From positions 1 through 64,000 of the forward strand of contig NZ_WBKI01000001.1 of the NCBI RefSeq assembly GCF_008830365.1: a DNA stretch of 64,000 bases, read 5' to 3'. The notes beneath the pieces are model-generated. The model made no database searches and was not told where the DNA came from. It saw nothing but the letters and a program-made list of their open reading frames with translations. The DNA comes from Serratia proteamaculans. Its GTDB lineage: Bacteria; Pseudomonadota; Gammaproteobacteria; Enterobacterales; Enterobacteriaceae. Positions within the stretch are counted from its first letter, which is position 1; every line of letters starts with the position of its first letter. This document shows positions 1 to 11,283 of this stretch, piece by piece. The position numbers were made by a program, and so were the translations under genes.

Positions 1-194
1 TCAATCTTGCCATGGGGCGCGCGGATTTATTCCCAGAAACGCCGGTAGCGGTGAGAGGGTTTAAGCGCGTCATAGACGAGCAGGCGTGGACAATTACTAA
101 GGTGACCCATTCACTCAGCAATAGCGGCTATACGACGGCGCTAGAGCTAGAGGTTAAGCTTTCCGATGTGGAGTATGAAGAGGAAAGAAAGTAA
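1..194 (+). CDS. Phage late control protein D (gpD family), C-terminal end, partial
   Basis: Only the last 64 codons are inside the window; the reading frame is open from base 3 and the gene begins upstream. The readable end (NLAMGRADLFPETPV, then a stretch on entangled repeats ending in a charged tail) resembles the C-terminus of P2 gpD, a tail/baseplate hub protein of the T4 gp27-like family. An internal ATG at 12 is not the real start. It is followed after 85 AT-rich bases by an ogr-like gene, the same order as at the right end of P2 (D then ogr), which supports the call. The family is assigned from memory of P2-like proteins, not by a search. Confidence 0.72.
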   Translation, partial: NLAMGRADLFPETPVAVRGFKRVIDEQAWTITKVTHSLSNSGYTTALELEVKLSDVEYEEERK

Positions 195-279
195 GGTTGG
201 TTTGTTAATAATTAATTGATGTTAAAAGAAAAAAGTCTAAAATCTCTTTATCAATGTTGAATGGTGGAGGTGATAAATT

Positions 280-498
280 ATGTTTCATTGCAATATCTGC
301 GGAACTGCTGCACATGCTCGTTCAAGTCGTTATCTCAGCGAGAACACCAAGGAACGTTATCACCAGTGTCAGAACATCAATTGCAGTCATACATTTGTCA
401 CCATGGAAACCATTGAACGCACCATTATGAAACCCGGCCATGTGGTGCCGGTGATGCCTCACCCGACCCATTACGGCCAGCAAAGCATGTTGATGTAA
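280..498 (+). CDS. ogr: Ogr/Delta-type zinc-finger transcriptional activator of prophage late genes
   Basis: A 72-residue protein with a Cys-x2-Cys pair near the N-terminus (CNIC) and a Cys-x4-Cys pair about 22 residues later (CQNINC), followed by SHTF. This is the signature of the P2 Ogr / P4 Delta family, which binds one zinc and activates phage late promoters through the RNA polymerase alpha subunit. A strong ribosome site (GGAGG, nine bases before the ATG) fixes the start. In P2 the ogr gene lies between D and the attachment site, so its position directly downstream of a D-like gene and close to host pflB marks the end of the prophage. Whether the prophage is intact cannot be judged from here. 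Confidence 0.85.
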   Translation: MFHCNICGTAAHARSSRYLSENTKERYHQCQNINCSHTFVTMETIERTIMKPGHVVPVMPHPTHYGQQSMLM

Positions 499-510
499 CA
501 GAAACGAAAA

Positions 511-536
511 AGCCCCGGAAATCCGGGGCTTTTTTT
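511..536 (+). terminator. Rho-independent terminator of the prophage D-ogr end
   Basis: Perfect stem AGCCCCGG / CCGGGGCT around an AAAT loop, followed by seven T residues. It starts 12 bases after the ogr stop codon and would insulate the host genes from prophage late transcription. Confidence 0.9.
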
Positions 537-846
537 CGATGTGGTCAATGTGTGGACGGAACAGGAAATAAATCCTTTTATTTCAATGTTATAACTCTAT
601 TTTAAAGTCACCTGTCACTGACATTGCGGGGTTTTCTCCAATATTGACTGTCAAACGCAGTCTAAAAGTAGGCTCATAACCGCCAGCCAGGGATCAGCGA
701 TGCAGTAAGCGGGCAGGGCCCGACGACTGGGGTGGAACGATTCCTGTTGGCCGGTTATTACGCCGGATAACTGTTTTGTCGGATATCCATCAAGTATAGC
801 TATCTGGCAAAACAGACTCGTGTTGAGTCAGGGAACTAGCATTTAT
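537..846. other. Prophage-host junction, no gene; probable att site and structured DNA
   Basis: No credible coding region. In P2 the att site lies just beyond ogr, so the recombination point between prophage and chromosome should fall here; I cannot define the core without the other end. The first 100 bases are AT-rich. From about 640 to 850 the composition becomes mixed and rich in short inverted repeats: CCGG/CCGG around 751-766, a 10-bp stem (771-780 with 806-815) enclosing the palindrome GGATATCC, and GACTC/GAGTC at 816-830. Confidence 0.5.
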
Positions 847-871
847 TAAAAAGGCCGGAAAGATCCGGCCC
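847..871 (-). terminator. Terminator downstream of pflB
   Basis: Read leftward, the stem GGCCGGA / TCCGGCC with a four-base loop is followed by five T residues. It lies about 50 bases beyond the pflB stop codon and probably ends the focA-pflB message. Confidence 0.75.
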
Positions 872-920
872 CGGGGTTCAGCTTAACCACCGAGCGGGAA
901 ACCCCGCCCGGATGGGGCAA

Positions 921-3203
<2,283 letters not shown>

Positions 3204-3257
3204 TATACACCTACCTTTAATTGTGGAGTTCTAACTCGGCGCGCGGTAACTAACAGC

Positions 3258-4118
3258 TTAGTGCTGTTGTTCACCACCACGCAGATAAATTACCCAGTAA
3301 GTCAACCCAACCAGCAAACCGCCACCAATGATGTTGCCAATGGTGACTGGGATCAGGTTGTCGATGATAAAGTTGCTTACGGTCAGATGAGCAAACTGCT
3401 CAGGTGTTGCCCCTATGGCTTGCCAGAATTCTGGCGTGGCGAAGTTTTTAACCACGATACCCATAGGGATCATAAACATGTTGGCGATGCTGTGTTCGAA
3501 ACCGCTGGCGACAAACATGCCGACCGGCAGGATCATGGCGAACATTTTGTCCATCAGGCTGCGGCCTGAGTAACTCATCCACACCGCCAGGCAGACCATC
3601 AGGTTAGCCAGAATGCCGAGGCAGACGGCCTCAACAAAAGTGTGATGCAGCTTGTGGTCAGCGGTTTGCAGGACGTTCAGGCCCCATTGGCCGTTGGCCA
3701 CCATGTGTTCGCCAGAGAACCAGATGAGTGCCACAAAGAACAGTGCGCCAATCAGGTTACCGATATAGACATTCAGCCAGTTGGCACCCAACTGGCACCA
3801 GCTGATACGGCCGCTGGCCTTGGCGATGACAATCAGTACGGTAGAAGTGAACAGGTCGGCGCCCGAAACGACGACCAGCATTAACCCCAGGGAGAAACAG
3901 ATGCCGCCGACCAATTTTGCCAGGCCGAAAGGCACACCGGCAGTGCCGGTAGTCGCTGTGATATAAAACACGAATGCGATTGAAATAAAGACACCGGCAG
4001 TGATCGCCAAATAAAACGTTTTCAGCGGATGCTTGGTGGCTTTGTACACACCTGCATCCTCAGCGATTTTCGCCGTTGCTGCAGGTAATATCAGATCGAA
4101 GGGGTTGTCAGCTTTCAC
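3258..4118 (-). CDS. focA: Formate channel FocA (FNT family)
   Basis: Inner-membrane pentameric formate/nitrite transporter that exports or imports formate made by PflB. At 286 residues with six hydrophobic segments it matches E. coli FocA almost throughout, including the family stretches KATKHPLKTF and GFEHSIANMF and the end of the last helix (GGLLVGLTYW). The start codon is GTG (GTG AAA GCT GAC), corresponding to the E. coli N-terminus MKADNPFDL. It is the first gene of the focA-pflB unit; the long AT-rich upstream region with an FNR-like box suggests anaerobic induction. Confidence 0.97.
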   Translation of the reverse strand: MKADNPFDLILPAATAKIAEDAGVYKATKHPLKTFYLAITAGVFISIAFVFYITATTGTAGVPFGLAKLVGGICFSLGLMLVVVSGADLFTSTVLIVIAKASGRISWCQLGANWLNVYIGNLIGALFFVALIWFSGEHMVANGQWGLNVLQTADHKLHHTFVEAVCLGILANLMVCLAVWMSYSGRSLMDKMFAMILPVGMFVASGFEHSIANMFMIPMGIVVKNFATPEFWQAIGATPEQFAHLTVSNFIIDNLIPVTIGNIIGGGLLVGLTYWVIYLRGGEQQH

Positions 4119-4185
4119 ACTAACTCTCGCTTTTAAGGGTTAAAACAACGCAATAAGATACTAGCAAAGCAGTATAGGGTAAAAA

Positions 4186-4199
4186 TTGATTTGGATCAT
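4186..4199 (-). promoter_or_regulatory. Putative FNR box upstream of focA
   Basis: The sequence TTGATTTGGATCAT differs from the FNR consensus TTGAT-N4-ATCAA at one position. It lies 67 bases upstream of the focA start codon, a plausible place for activation by FNR under anaerobiosis. No binding data are implied. Confidence 0.65.
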
Positions 4200-4550
4200 A
4201 AGGCGAGAAACTAAAGCGGCCAAAAACCAGATAAATCGCAAGGTTTATTGAGTTAACTAATTGAATTTTATTGTAAAACTATTTTTTAATGTTTGCAAAA
4301 AATTTTGAATAAACCATCCGAACATTCTCGTAAAGGTTAAATTTTCATGTATTTTGTCACTTTCCGACGGTCAGCGTTTAATTATCGGTTAATTATTATT
4401 TTACCGACCAGTAACAATTGCCGTTTTATTTGTCTTGTTTGCTGATAAGTGCGTAATTAAGCGAAAAAAATAAGCAGAAAAAACGCTTATTTAACCGTCT
4501 AAATAAGGTTTAGATCATTTGGAGAGAGGCGACAGGGGGTAATTTGAGTA

Positions 4551-4578
4551 TTGCGCCGGCGATGGATCACCGGCGCAA
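4551..4578 (-). terminator. Hairpin after ycaO, possible terminator
   Basis: Perfect 9-bp stem TTGCGCCGG / CCGGCGCAA with a 10-base loop, 11 bases after the ycaO stop codon. There is no proper T run on the ycaO strand, so it may be a weak terminator or a 3' stabilising structure. Confidence 0.45.
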
Positions 4579-4589
4579 AGGGACTGAGA

Positions 4590-6353
4590 TTATGCCTGCG
4601 CCCAATAACGGCGTTTGGCGTTCTGCAGTTTTTCGTAGGCCGCTAACAGCGCCTGATGAGCCGGCAAGGCTTTCAGATCGTTATCGACTGCGAACAGGCC
4701 GTTAAAGCGCACTTCGCCGCTGATGGCCGCAGAGGCAGCATCCACCGCTTCCTGACCGTACATCTTCACGAAAGCAGTGTAGTACTGCGCCGGATCGCGT
4801 TCAGGTTCTTGTGTCAGTAACAGCAGCGTTTGCAGGCAACGGTAATAGTTGCTGCGTGCCGGGCTCAACACCGAAGCGTTGAAGTCTTGCGTCCATTCGG
4901 CCCAGATCAGCGCCTGGTCCATATCGCCACCGGCCAATGCCAGCATTGATTTCAACTCGCCCACGCGCAGGGTGTTCCAGGCGTTGTCTTTACCGGAGGC
5001 AATACCCAGCAGTTCGCGCACGCGGGTGAAATCGTCCAGGCCTTCGTCGTCAAAGCGTTCAATCAGCGCCAGATATTCCTGCGGCTCCCACTCACTGCCC
5101 GGCAGAGCCAACAGAAGATCACGCAGGTGCGCACCCATGCTGTTGTTGGCCAGCAGCAGGTCTTCCGCAGGGTAAATATCGGACATTCCCGGCACTATGA
5201 TGCGGCAGGCGTACACGTCCAGATGCTCATAGTCGGCGATGTACACTTCCGCGCCTTCCTGGTCGAAAATGCTCATCAGGGTGGCGAACTCTTCCTGCGT
5301 GCTGCCGCTGAAGCTCCAGTCGACAAACGGGTAATCCGCATCCTGCTTGAACATATCCCAGGAGATCAAACCGCTGGAATCGATAAAGTGGGTTTCCAGG
5401 TTGGTGTGTTCTGCGACTTCTTCGTCGTCGAAGGTTGGCGCGGTGAACACATCCAGATCCTTCAGGCTACGGCCCTGCAGCAGTTCAGTCACAGTACGCT
5501 CAAGTGCCACGCCAAAATCAGGATGGGCACCGAACGAGGCGAAACAGGTGCCGTTAGCCGGGTTGAACAGCACAACGCAGATCACCGGGTAGTTGCCGCC
5601 CAGCGAGGCATCGTAAGAGAGGATCGGGAAACCTTCTTCTTCCAGCTTGGCGATAGCTTCCACCACGCCCGGATAGCGGTTCAATACTTCCGCCGGGATC
5701 TCCGGCAGGCTGATGGATTCGGCGATGATGCGGTTTTTCACATAGCGCTCGAACACTTCAGACAGGCCCTGTACGCGAGCTTCGTTGGCGGTGTTACCGG
5801 CAGACATGCCATTGGACACATAAAGGTTACCGATGATGTTCATCGGGATGTAAACCGTCTGCTGGTCTGACTGACGGGAGAATGGCAGGGCGCAAATGCC
5901 ACGATCGCCATTACCGGACTGCAGGTCGATCAGATCGCTGGCGTTAACTTCCCGATCCGGATTATAGAATGCATGCAGACGATCATCGAGAATGCCGGCC
6001 GGCAGCGAATCATCGGCTGGGATCGGGAACCATTTCTCGTTCGGGTAATGCACGAAATCGCCTTCGGCAATCTGTTTGCCCAGATAGAAGTCGGCAAAGA
6101 AATAATTGGTAGAGAGACGTTCGAAGTATTCGCCCAAAGCGGAGGCCAGCGCAGCTTTTTTGCTGGCACCTTTACCGTTGGTGAAGCACAGCGGGCAATC
6201 GCGATCGCGGATGTGAACCGACCATACGTGTGGCACCGGGTTCAGCCAGGAGGCCTCTTCGATATTAAAACCCAGATCGCTTAATTTCTGTTGGAAACGG
6301 GCGATAGAGTCTTCCAGCGCGGCGTCTTTGCCAGGGATAAAAGTTTGCGTCAT
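4590..6353 (-). CDS. ycaO: YcaO, accessory factor for ribosomal protein S12 methylthiolation
   Basis: Founding member of the YcaO ATP-dependent cyclodehydratase-like family. In E. coli it assists RimO in beta-methylthiolation of Asp88 of ribosomal protein S12; the mechanism is unsettled. The ATG giving MTQTFIPGKDAALED is chosen because it matches the E. coli N-terminus; an in-frame GTG three codons upstream is also possible. The protein is 587 residues. The conserved stretches FTNGKGASKKAALASALGEY (ATP-site region) and the C-terminal TPR-like helical part are present. Its position upstream of focA-pflB is the same as in E. coli. It diverges from ansB. Confidence 0.95.
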   Translation of the reverse strand: MTQTFIPGKDAALEDSIARFQQKLSDLGFNIEEASWLNPVPHVWSVHIRDRDCPLCFTNGKGASKKAALASALGEYFERLSTNYFFADFYLGKQIAEGDFVHYPNEKWFPIPADDSLPAGILDDRLHAFYNPDREVNASDLIDLQSGNGDRGICALPFSRQSDQQTVYIPMNIIGNLYVSNGMSAGNTANEARVQGLSEVFERYVKNRIIAESISLPEIPAEVLNRYPGVVEAIAKLEEEGFPILSYDASLGGNYPVICVVLFNPANGTCFASFGAHPDFGVALERTVTELLQGRSLKDLDVFTAPTFDDEEVAEHTNLETHFIDSSGLISWDMFKQDADYPFVDWSFSGSTQEEFATLMSIFDQEGAEVYIADYEHLDVYACRIIVPGMSDIYPAEDLLLANNSMGAHLRDLLLALPGSEWEPQEYLALIERFDDEGLDDFTRVRELLGIASGKDNAWNTLRVGELKSMLALAGGDMDQALIWAEWTQDFNASVLSPARSNYYRCLQTLLLLTQEPERDPAQYYTAFVKMYGQEAVDAASAAISGEVRFNGLFAVDNDLKALPAHQALLAAYEKLQNAKRRYWAQA

Positions 6354-6501
6354 TGTCTTCACTTTTTGAGCGTACTAAAAACGCGCAATGATACGGGGTT
6401 TTACGCCCAAGCTCCATGTATTCCTAAATCGGTGGCAAAGTCACAGTTTTTTTGGGGATAAGGGCCATAATTCAGCGGGTTATCTATCATGGAGAAACCC
6501 A

Positions 6502-7548
6502 ATGAAATCAGTGAAACTCAGCGCTGTGGCGCTCCTGCTGGCGGGCGCAAGCGGTTCTGCTCTGGCCTTGCCCACCATTACGCTGTTGGCGACCGGTGGC
6601 ACCATCGCCGGTGGGGGCGAATCGGCGACAAAATCCAACTACACGGCGGGTAAGCTGGGCGTTGATGCCCTGGTGAATGCCGTGCCGGAGTTGAAAAACG
6701 TCGCCAATGTGCAGGGCGAACAGGTAGTGAACATCGGTTCGCAGGATATGAATGATGAGGTTTGGCTGAAGCTGGCGAAAAAAATCAACGCCGACTGCGC
6801 TAAAACTGATGGTTTTGTCATCACCCATGGCACCGACACGCTGGAAGAAACCGCCTACTTTCTTGATCTGACGGTAAAATGCGATAAGCCGGTGGTGATT
6901 GTCGGAGCGATGCGCCCAGCCACCGCGATGAGTGCCGACGGTCCGTTTAATCTGTATAACGCCGTAGTGACGGCAGCCGATCCGCAATCGGCGAAACGCG
7001 GGGTGCTGGTGGCGATGAACGACATCGTGCTGGATGGGCGCGACGTGACTAAAACCAATACCACTTCCGTACAGACTTTCCAGTCGCCCAACTTTGGCCC
7101 GCTTGGCTATATCCATAACGGCAAGGTTGATTACCAGCGCTCGCCGCAACGCAAACACACCACCGATACCCCGTTTGATGTCGCCAGTCTGACAGCGTTG
7201 CCCAAGGTCGGCATTATCTATAACTATGCCAACGCCTCCGATGCCCCGGCCAAAGCGCTGATTGCCGAAGGTTATCAGGGCATCGTCAGCGCCGGAGTCG
7301 GTAACGGTAATCTGTATAAAACGGTATTCGACACCCTGGCGACAGCCGCCCATAACGGGGTCGCCGTGGTGCGTTCCTCCAGAGTGCCCACTGGCGCGAC
7401 CACCGAAGATGCCGAAGTGGATGATACCAAATTCGGTTTTGTTGCCGCCGGTACGCTGAATCCGCAAAAAGCGCGGATCCTGCTGCAACTGGCGCTGACT
7501 CAGACTAAAGACGCCAAACAAATTCAGCAGATGTTTAATCAATACTGA
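6502..7548 (+). CDS. ansB: Periplasmic L-asparaginase II
   Basis: Hydrolyses L-asparagine to aspartate and ammonia in the periplasm. The start used is the ATG at 6502 (GGAG ribosome site 7 bases before); the resulting 348 residues equal the E. coli length. A signal peptide is clear: MKSVKL, a hydrophobic core, and a probable cleavage after SALA. The catalytic threonine lies in LLATGGTIAGGG and the second active-site pair in HGTDTLEET. Two cysteines (in NADCAKT and LTVKCDK) fit the conserved disulfide of type II enzymes. A longer open frame begins at 6388 but would bury the signal peptide. It is transcribed divergently from ycaO. Confidence 0.96.
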   Translation: MKSVKLSAVALLLAGASGSALALPTITLLATGGTIAGGGESATKSNYTAGKLGVDALVNAVPELKNVANVQGEQVVNIGSQDMNDEVWLKLAKKINADCAKTDGFVITHGTDTLEETAYFLDLTVKCDKPVVIVGAMRPATAMSADGPFNLYNAVVTAADPQSAKRGVLVAMNDIVLDGRDVTKTNTTSVQTFQSPNFGPLGYIHNGKVDYQRSPQRKHTTDTPFDVASLTALPKVGIIYNYANASDAPAKALIAEGYQGIVSAGVGNGNLYKTVFDTLATAAHNGVAVVRSSRVPTGATTEDAEVDDTKFGFVAAGTLNPQKARILLQLALTQTKDAKQIQQMFNQY

Positions 7549-7830
7549 GTGTCTTTCCTTCATTCGGGGGCCTGCGTGCCCCCTAGCCATGTCGGCTGTA
7601 TACAGCATAAAAAACCGCGTTAACCCACTGAATTGGCCGTTGTCACAGCGTTTTATTGCAAAAAATACCGGTGATTTGGCAGAGCCTGTTAGTGCAGGGT
7701 TTGCGTGTTTCCTTGCATCGGGTGAATAACCATTGCAGGAGGGGGGCGCGAGTGATAAAACCGAAGGATTAATTCGGGCGTATTTCGGTAGGCCAGTATC
7801 ATTGGCGAATAGTGAATGTGGTGAGGGGAA

Positions 7831-8916
7831 ATGACTCAGGTTTATAATTTTAGCTCTGGTCCGGCCATGCTGCCGGTTGAAGTTTTGCGTCGTGCGGAAC
7901 AGGAGCTGTGCAACTGGCACGGTCTTGGCACCTCGGTGATGGAGATCAGCCATCGCAGTAAAGAATTTATCGAAGTCGCTCAGCAGTCCGAACAGGACCT
8001 GCGCGATCTGCTGAAAATCCCCTCCAACTATAAAGTTCTGTTCTGCCACGGTGGTGCCCGCGCGCAGTTTGCCGCGTTGCCTCTGAACCTGTTGGGTGAC
8101 AAAACCACCGCAGACTATATCGACGGCGGTTACTGGGCACATAGCGCCATCACCGAAGCGAAAAAATACTGCACGCCAAACACCATCGACGTGAAAACTA
8201 ACGTCGACGGCCTGCTCGGCATCAAACCGATGAAAGAGTGGCTGTTGAGCGATGACGCGGCCTACGTGCATTACTGTCCGAACGAAACCATCGACGGCGT
8301 GGCTATCGATGAGGTGCCTGACTTCGGCGATAAAGTGGTGATCGGCGATTACTCCTCCACTATTCTGTCCGGTCCGCTGGACGTTAGCCGTTTTGGCGTG
8401 ATTTACGCCGGGGCGCAGAAAAATATTGGTCCGGCCGGTCTGACGCTGGTGATTGTACGTGAAGATCTGCTGGGTAAGGCGCGTCGTGAAGTGCCGTCGA
8501 TCCTCGATTACACCGTGCTGGCCGAGAACGACTCCATGTTCAACACGCCGCCGACCTTTGCCTGGTATCTGTCCGGCCTGGTGTTCAAATGGCTGAAAGA
8601 GCAGGGTGGACTGGTGGAAATGCATAAACGTAACCAGGCCAAGGCCGAGTTGCTGTACGCGACCATCGATAATTCTGATTTCTACCGCAGCCGGGTGGCG
8701 CTTGCCAACCGTTCCTGGATGAACGTGCCGTTCCAGTTGGCGGAGCCTGCACTGGATAAGGTGTTCCTCAGCGAAGCAGAAGCCATTGGCCTGCAAGCGC
8801 TGAAAGGCCACCGAGTGGTTGGCGGCATGCGCGCTTCTATTTACAATGCAATGCCGCTGGCCGGTGTGAAGACATTAACCGACTTTATGGCCGACTTCGA
8901 ACGTCGTCACGGTTAA
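7831..8916 (+). CDS. serC: Phosphoserine aminotransferase
   Basis: PLP enzyme that makes 3-phosphoserine from 3-phosphohydroxypyruvate for serine synthesis, and acts on 3-hydroxy-4-phosphohydroxythreonine in pyridoxal phosphate synthesis. The N-terminus [13 protein letters not shown] and the PLP lysine region [13 protein letters not shown] are family signatures; 361 residues is the usual length. Upstream is a 280-base gap following ansB. Downstream, 114 bases separate it from aroA; the pair is co-transcribed in E. coli with an attenuator between, and a similar hairpin is present here. Confidence 0.98.
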   Translation: MTQVYNFSSGPAMLPVEVLRRAEQELCNWHGLGTSVMEISHRSKEFIEVAQQSEQDLRDLLKIPSNYKVLFCHGGARAQFAALPLNLLGDKTTADYIDGGYWAHSAITEAKKYCTPNTIDVKTNVDGLLGIKPMKEWLLSDDAAYVHYCPNETIDGVAIDEVPDFGDKVVIGDYSSTILSGPLDVSRFGVIYAGAQKNIGPAGLTLVIVREDLLGKARREVPSILDYTVLAENDSMFNTPPTFAWYLSGLVFKWLKEQGGLVEMHKRNQAKAELLYATIDNSDFYRSRVALANRSWMNVPFQLAEPALDKVFLSEAEAIGLQALKGHRVVGGMRASIYNAMPLAGVKTLTDFMADFERRHG

Positions 8917-8970
8917 GCCAGGTTGCCTGCCTTGAGCGGGCCGCCTCGCTGTTGTCCTTTTGAGTTAAAG

Positions 8971-9003
8971 CGGCTCCGGCATTTTTCCCGGGGCCGTTTC
9001 GTT
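8971..9003 (+). terminator. Attenuator-like hairpin between serC and aroA
   Basis: Stem CGGCTCCGG (8971-8979) with CCGGGGCCG (8988-8996), one G-T wobble, followed by a short T-rich tract. In E. coli partial termination between serC and aroA sets their ratio; this hairpin is in the matching place. Confidence 0.6.
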
Positions 9004-9030
9004 TATCAGATTTTGGAGATTTTAGTTCAC

Positions 9031-10317
9031 ATGGTGGATTCCCTAACGTTACAACCGGTTGCCTTGGTTAATGGCACCGTCAACTTACCCGGTTCCAAGA
9101 GCGTGTCCAACCGTGCTCTGCTGCTGGCTGCGCTGGCGGAGGGAACGACGACGCTGACCAACCTGCTGGACAGTGACGACGTGCGCCATATGTTGAATGC
9201 GCTGCAGGCGCTGGGCGTGAACTATCAACTGTCAGACGATCGCACCACCTGTAAAGTTGAAGGTGTTGCCGGCCCGCTGGTGGCCAGCCAGCCGCTTGAA
9301 CTGTTCCTCGGCAATGCCGGTACCGCGATGCGTCCCTTGGCGGCAGCGTTGTGCCTGGGCAGCAATGATGTGGTGTTGACCGGTGAGCCACGCATGAAAG
9401 AGCGTCCAATTGGTCATCTGGTAGATGCCCTGTGTCAGGGCGGCGCACAGATTGATTACCTGGAGCAGACCGATTATCCGCCATTGCGCCTGCGTGGGGG
9501 GTTCCGCGGCGGTGATGTGACCGTCGACGGCAGCGTTTCCAGTCAATTTCTGACCGCATTGCTGATGACGGCACCTTTGGCCGAACAGAACACCAATATC
9601 CATATCAAGGGTGAGCTGGTTTCCAAGCCGTACATTGATATCACGCTGCACCTGATGCGTACTTTCGGTGTTGAGGTCAGCCACGACAACTATCGCGTGT
9701 TCCACATCAGTGGCCGCCAAACCTACCGTTCTCCGGGCGACTACCTGGTGGAGGGCGATGCTTCTTCGGCTTCTTACTTCCTGGCGGCCGCGGCAATTAA
9801 GGGTGGCACCGTGCGTGTCACCGGCATCGGTAAGAAAAGCGTTCAGGGCGACACCAAATTTGCCGATGTACTGGAAAAAATGGGGGCACGCATTACCTGG
9901 GGCGATGACTATATTGAATGCAGCCGCGGTGAATTGCGTGGCATCGACATGGATATGAACCACATTCCTGATGCGGCGATGACCATTGCGACTGCGGCCC
10001 TGTTTGCCGAAGGCCCAACGACCATTCGTAATATCTATAACTGGCGGGTGAAAGAAACCGACCGTCTGGCTGCGATGGCGACAGAGTTGCGTAAAGTGGG
10101 CGCGGAAGTGGATGAAGGGGAAGACTATATTCACGTCGTACCGCCGGCCAAACTGAAATTTGCCGATATCGGTACCTACAATGACCACCGTATGGCGATG
10201 TGTTTCTCGCTGGTGGCGCTGTCGGATACTCCAGTGACCATTCTCGATCCGAAATGTACCGCGAAAACCTTCCCGGACTACTTCGAACAACTGGCACGCA
10301 TCAGTCAATTGGCGTGA
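9031..10317 (+). CDS. aroA: EPSP synthase (3-phosphoshikimate 1-carboxyvinyltransferase)
   Basis: Sixth step of the shikimate pathway: shikimate 3-phosphate plus PEP to EPSP; the target of glyphosate. The ATG at 9031 gives [10 protein letters not shown], aligned with E. coli MESLTLQPI, with TTGGAG as ribosome site; an in-frame start at 8923 is rejected because it runs through the attenuator. 428 residues. Class I signatures [20 protein letters not shown] and [13 protein letters not shown] (containing the glyphosate-sensitive Gly96-type motif NAGTAMRP) and the C-terminal RVKETDRL are intact, so a normally glyphosate-sensitive enzyme is expected. Second gene of the serC-aroA unit. Confidence 0.98.
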   Translation: MVDSLTLQPVALVNGTVNLPGSKSVSNRALLLAALAEGTTTLTNLLDSDDVRHMLNALQALGVNYQLSDDRTTCKVEGVAGPLVASQPLELFLGNAGTAMRPLAAALCLGSNDVVLTGEPRMKERPIGHLVDALCQGGAQIDYLEQTDYPPLRLRGGFRGGDVTVDGSVSSQFLTALLMTAPLAEQNTNIHIKGELVSKPYIDITLHLMRTFGVEVSHDNYRVFHISGRQTYRSPGDYLVEGDASSASYFLAAAAIKGGTVRVTGIGKKSVQGDTKFADVLEKMGARITWGDDYIECSRGELRGIDMDMNHIPDAAMTIATAALFAEGPTTIRNIYNWRVKETDRLAAMATELRKVGAEVDEGEDYIHVVPPAKLKFADIGTYNDHRMAMCFSLVALSDTPVTILDPKCTAKTFPDYFEQLARISQLA

Positions 10318-10340
10318 TCCGCAGTCAGATACTTTCTTTT

Positions 10341-10370
10341 AAGGCCCTTAATTGGGCCTTTATTGTTTTT
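10341..10370 (+). terminator. Terminator of serC-aroA
   Basis: Perfect stem AAGGCCC / GGGCCTT with a six-base loop and a T-rich tail (TATTGTTTTT), 23 bases after the aroA stop codon. Confidence 0.85.
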
Positions 10371-10471
10371 AACGCCTGTAGCCCGGTGCTGTCCGCTATA
10401 CTTTTGCGCGGCCATACGCTTATTTTCAACAACCAGACGGTTCCAGGGTAACAGTTCGCCGTTAGGCAGCG

Positions 10472-10477
10472 TATAAT
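10472..10477 (+). promoter_or_regulatory. Putative -10 element of the cmk promoter
   Basis: A perfect TATAAT lies 116 bases upstream of the cmk start, following the aroA terminator. The -35 side is weak (GTAACA with an 18-base spacer). It is inferred from consensus only. Confidence 0.4.
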
Positions 10478-10593
10478 GCGCCACCGTGACTGCCCCGATT
10501 GGGCGGGCGGCAGGGATGTTTTTAATTATGCTTTCGCATTGTGCTGGCGGCAGGTTATGTCCCTGTGAGGTTTTCTACCTGAAGGAGAGAGAA

Positions 10594-11283
10594 ATGACGG
10601 CTACAGCCCCGGTGATAACCGTTGATGGACCAAGTGGCGCAGGCAAAGGCACGCTGTGTAAAGCGTTGGCCGAATCACTTGGTTGGCGCTTGCTGGATTC
10701 CGGTGCGATTTATCGCGTGCTGGCTTTGGCGGCGTTGCATCATCAGGTCGATATCACGTCTGAGGAGGCGCTGGTTCCACTGGCCGCACATCTCGATGTT
10801 CGCTTTATTGCCCTGGATGGCAAACTGCAGGTTATTTTGGAAGGTGAGGATGTCAGCAATGAAATCCGCACTGAAACCGTCGGCAATACCGCTTCACAGG
10901 CTGCGGCTTTCCCGCGTGTGCGTGAAGCCCTGTTGCGCCGCCAGCGGGCATTTCGTGAGGCCCCAGGCCTGATTGCCGATGGCCGCGACATGGGCACGGT
11001 GGTGTTCCCCGATGCCCCGGTCAAGATTTTCCTGGACGCCAGTTCTGAGGAGCGTGCGCACCGCCGCATGCTACAGTTGCAGGAAAAGGGCTTTAATGTT
11101 AACTTTGAACGTCTTTTAGCCGAGATAAAGGAACGGGACGACCGTGACCGTAATCGGCCTATCGCGCCACTGGTGCCTGCTTCTGATGCCCTCGTGCTGG
11201 ATTCAACCAGCATGTCGATTGACGAAGTCATCCAGCGTGCGTTGACTTATGCACATGAAGTTTTAGCGTTGCCGCAGCAGTAA
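10594..11283 (+). CDS. cmk: Cytidylate kinase
   Basis: Phosphorylates CMP and dCMP with ATP, recycling pyrimidine nucleotides released from RNA turnover and lipid synthesis. The ATG at 10594 follows an AAGGAGAGA ribosome site and gives [20 protein letters not shown], matching E. coli Cmk; the 229-residue length is normal. The P-loop is GPSGAGKGT, and [15 protein letters not shown] and the lid region [10 protein letters not shown] are present. It lies upstream of rpsA as in E. coli, where read-through contributes to rpsA expression. Confidence 0.97.
   Translation: MTATAPVITVDGPSGAGKGTLCKALAESLGWRLLDSGAIYRVLALAALHHQVDITSEEALVPLAAHLDVRFIALDGKLQVILEGEDVSNEIRTETVGNTASQAAAFPRVREALLRRQRAFREAPGLIADGRDMGTVVFPDAPVKIFLDASSEERAHRRMLQLQEKGFNVNFERLLAEIKERDDRDRNRPIAPLVPASDALVLDSTSMSIDEVIQRALTYAHEVLALPQQ

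Larger units (their letters stand above)
4119..4589 (-). promoter_or_regulatory. focA-pflB upstream control region
   Basis: 470 bases without a gene, strongly AT-rich, between focA and the ycaO stop codon. In E. coli this region holds several promoters controlled by FNR, ArcA and IHF. Here one clear FNR-type box is visible (4186-4199), and the many A/T runs are compatible with IHF or ArcA binding. I see no other conserved sites that I can defend. Confidence 0.6.

Noticed and set aside
537-920. pflA start or a cobalamin-type riboswitch in the junction region
   Set aside because: No frame resembles PflA, and the short motifs do not fit the B12 riboswitch core.
6400-6501. CRP site upstream of ansB
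   Set aside because: One half-site (TCACA) is present, but the other half does not match TGTGA, so I do not call it although E. coli ansB is CRP- and FNR-controlled.
6508-8811. 767-codon minus-strand frame spanning ansB and serC
   Set aside because: It is antisense to two well-supported genes, crosses their intergenic gap and has no recognisable domain.
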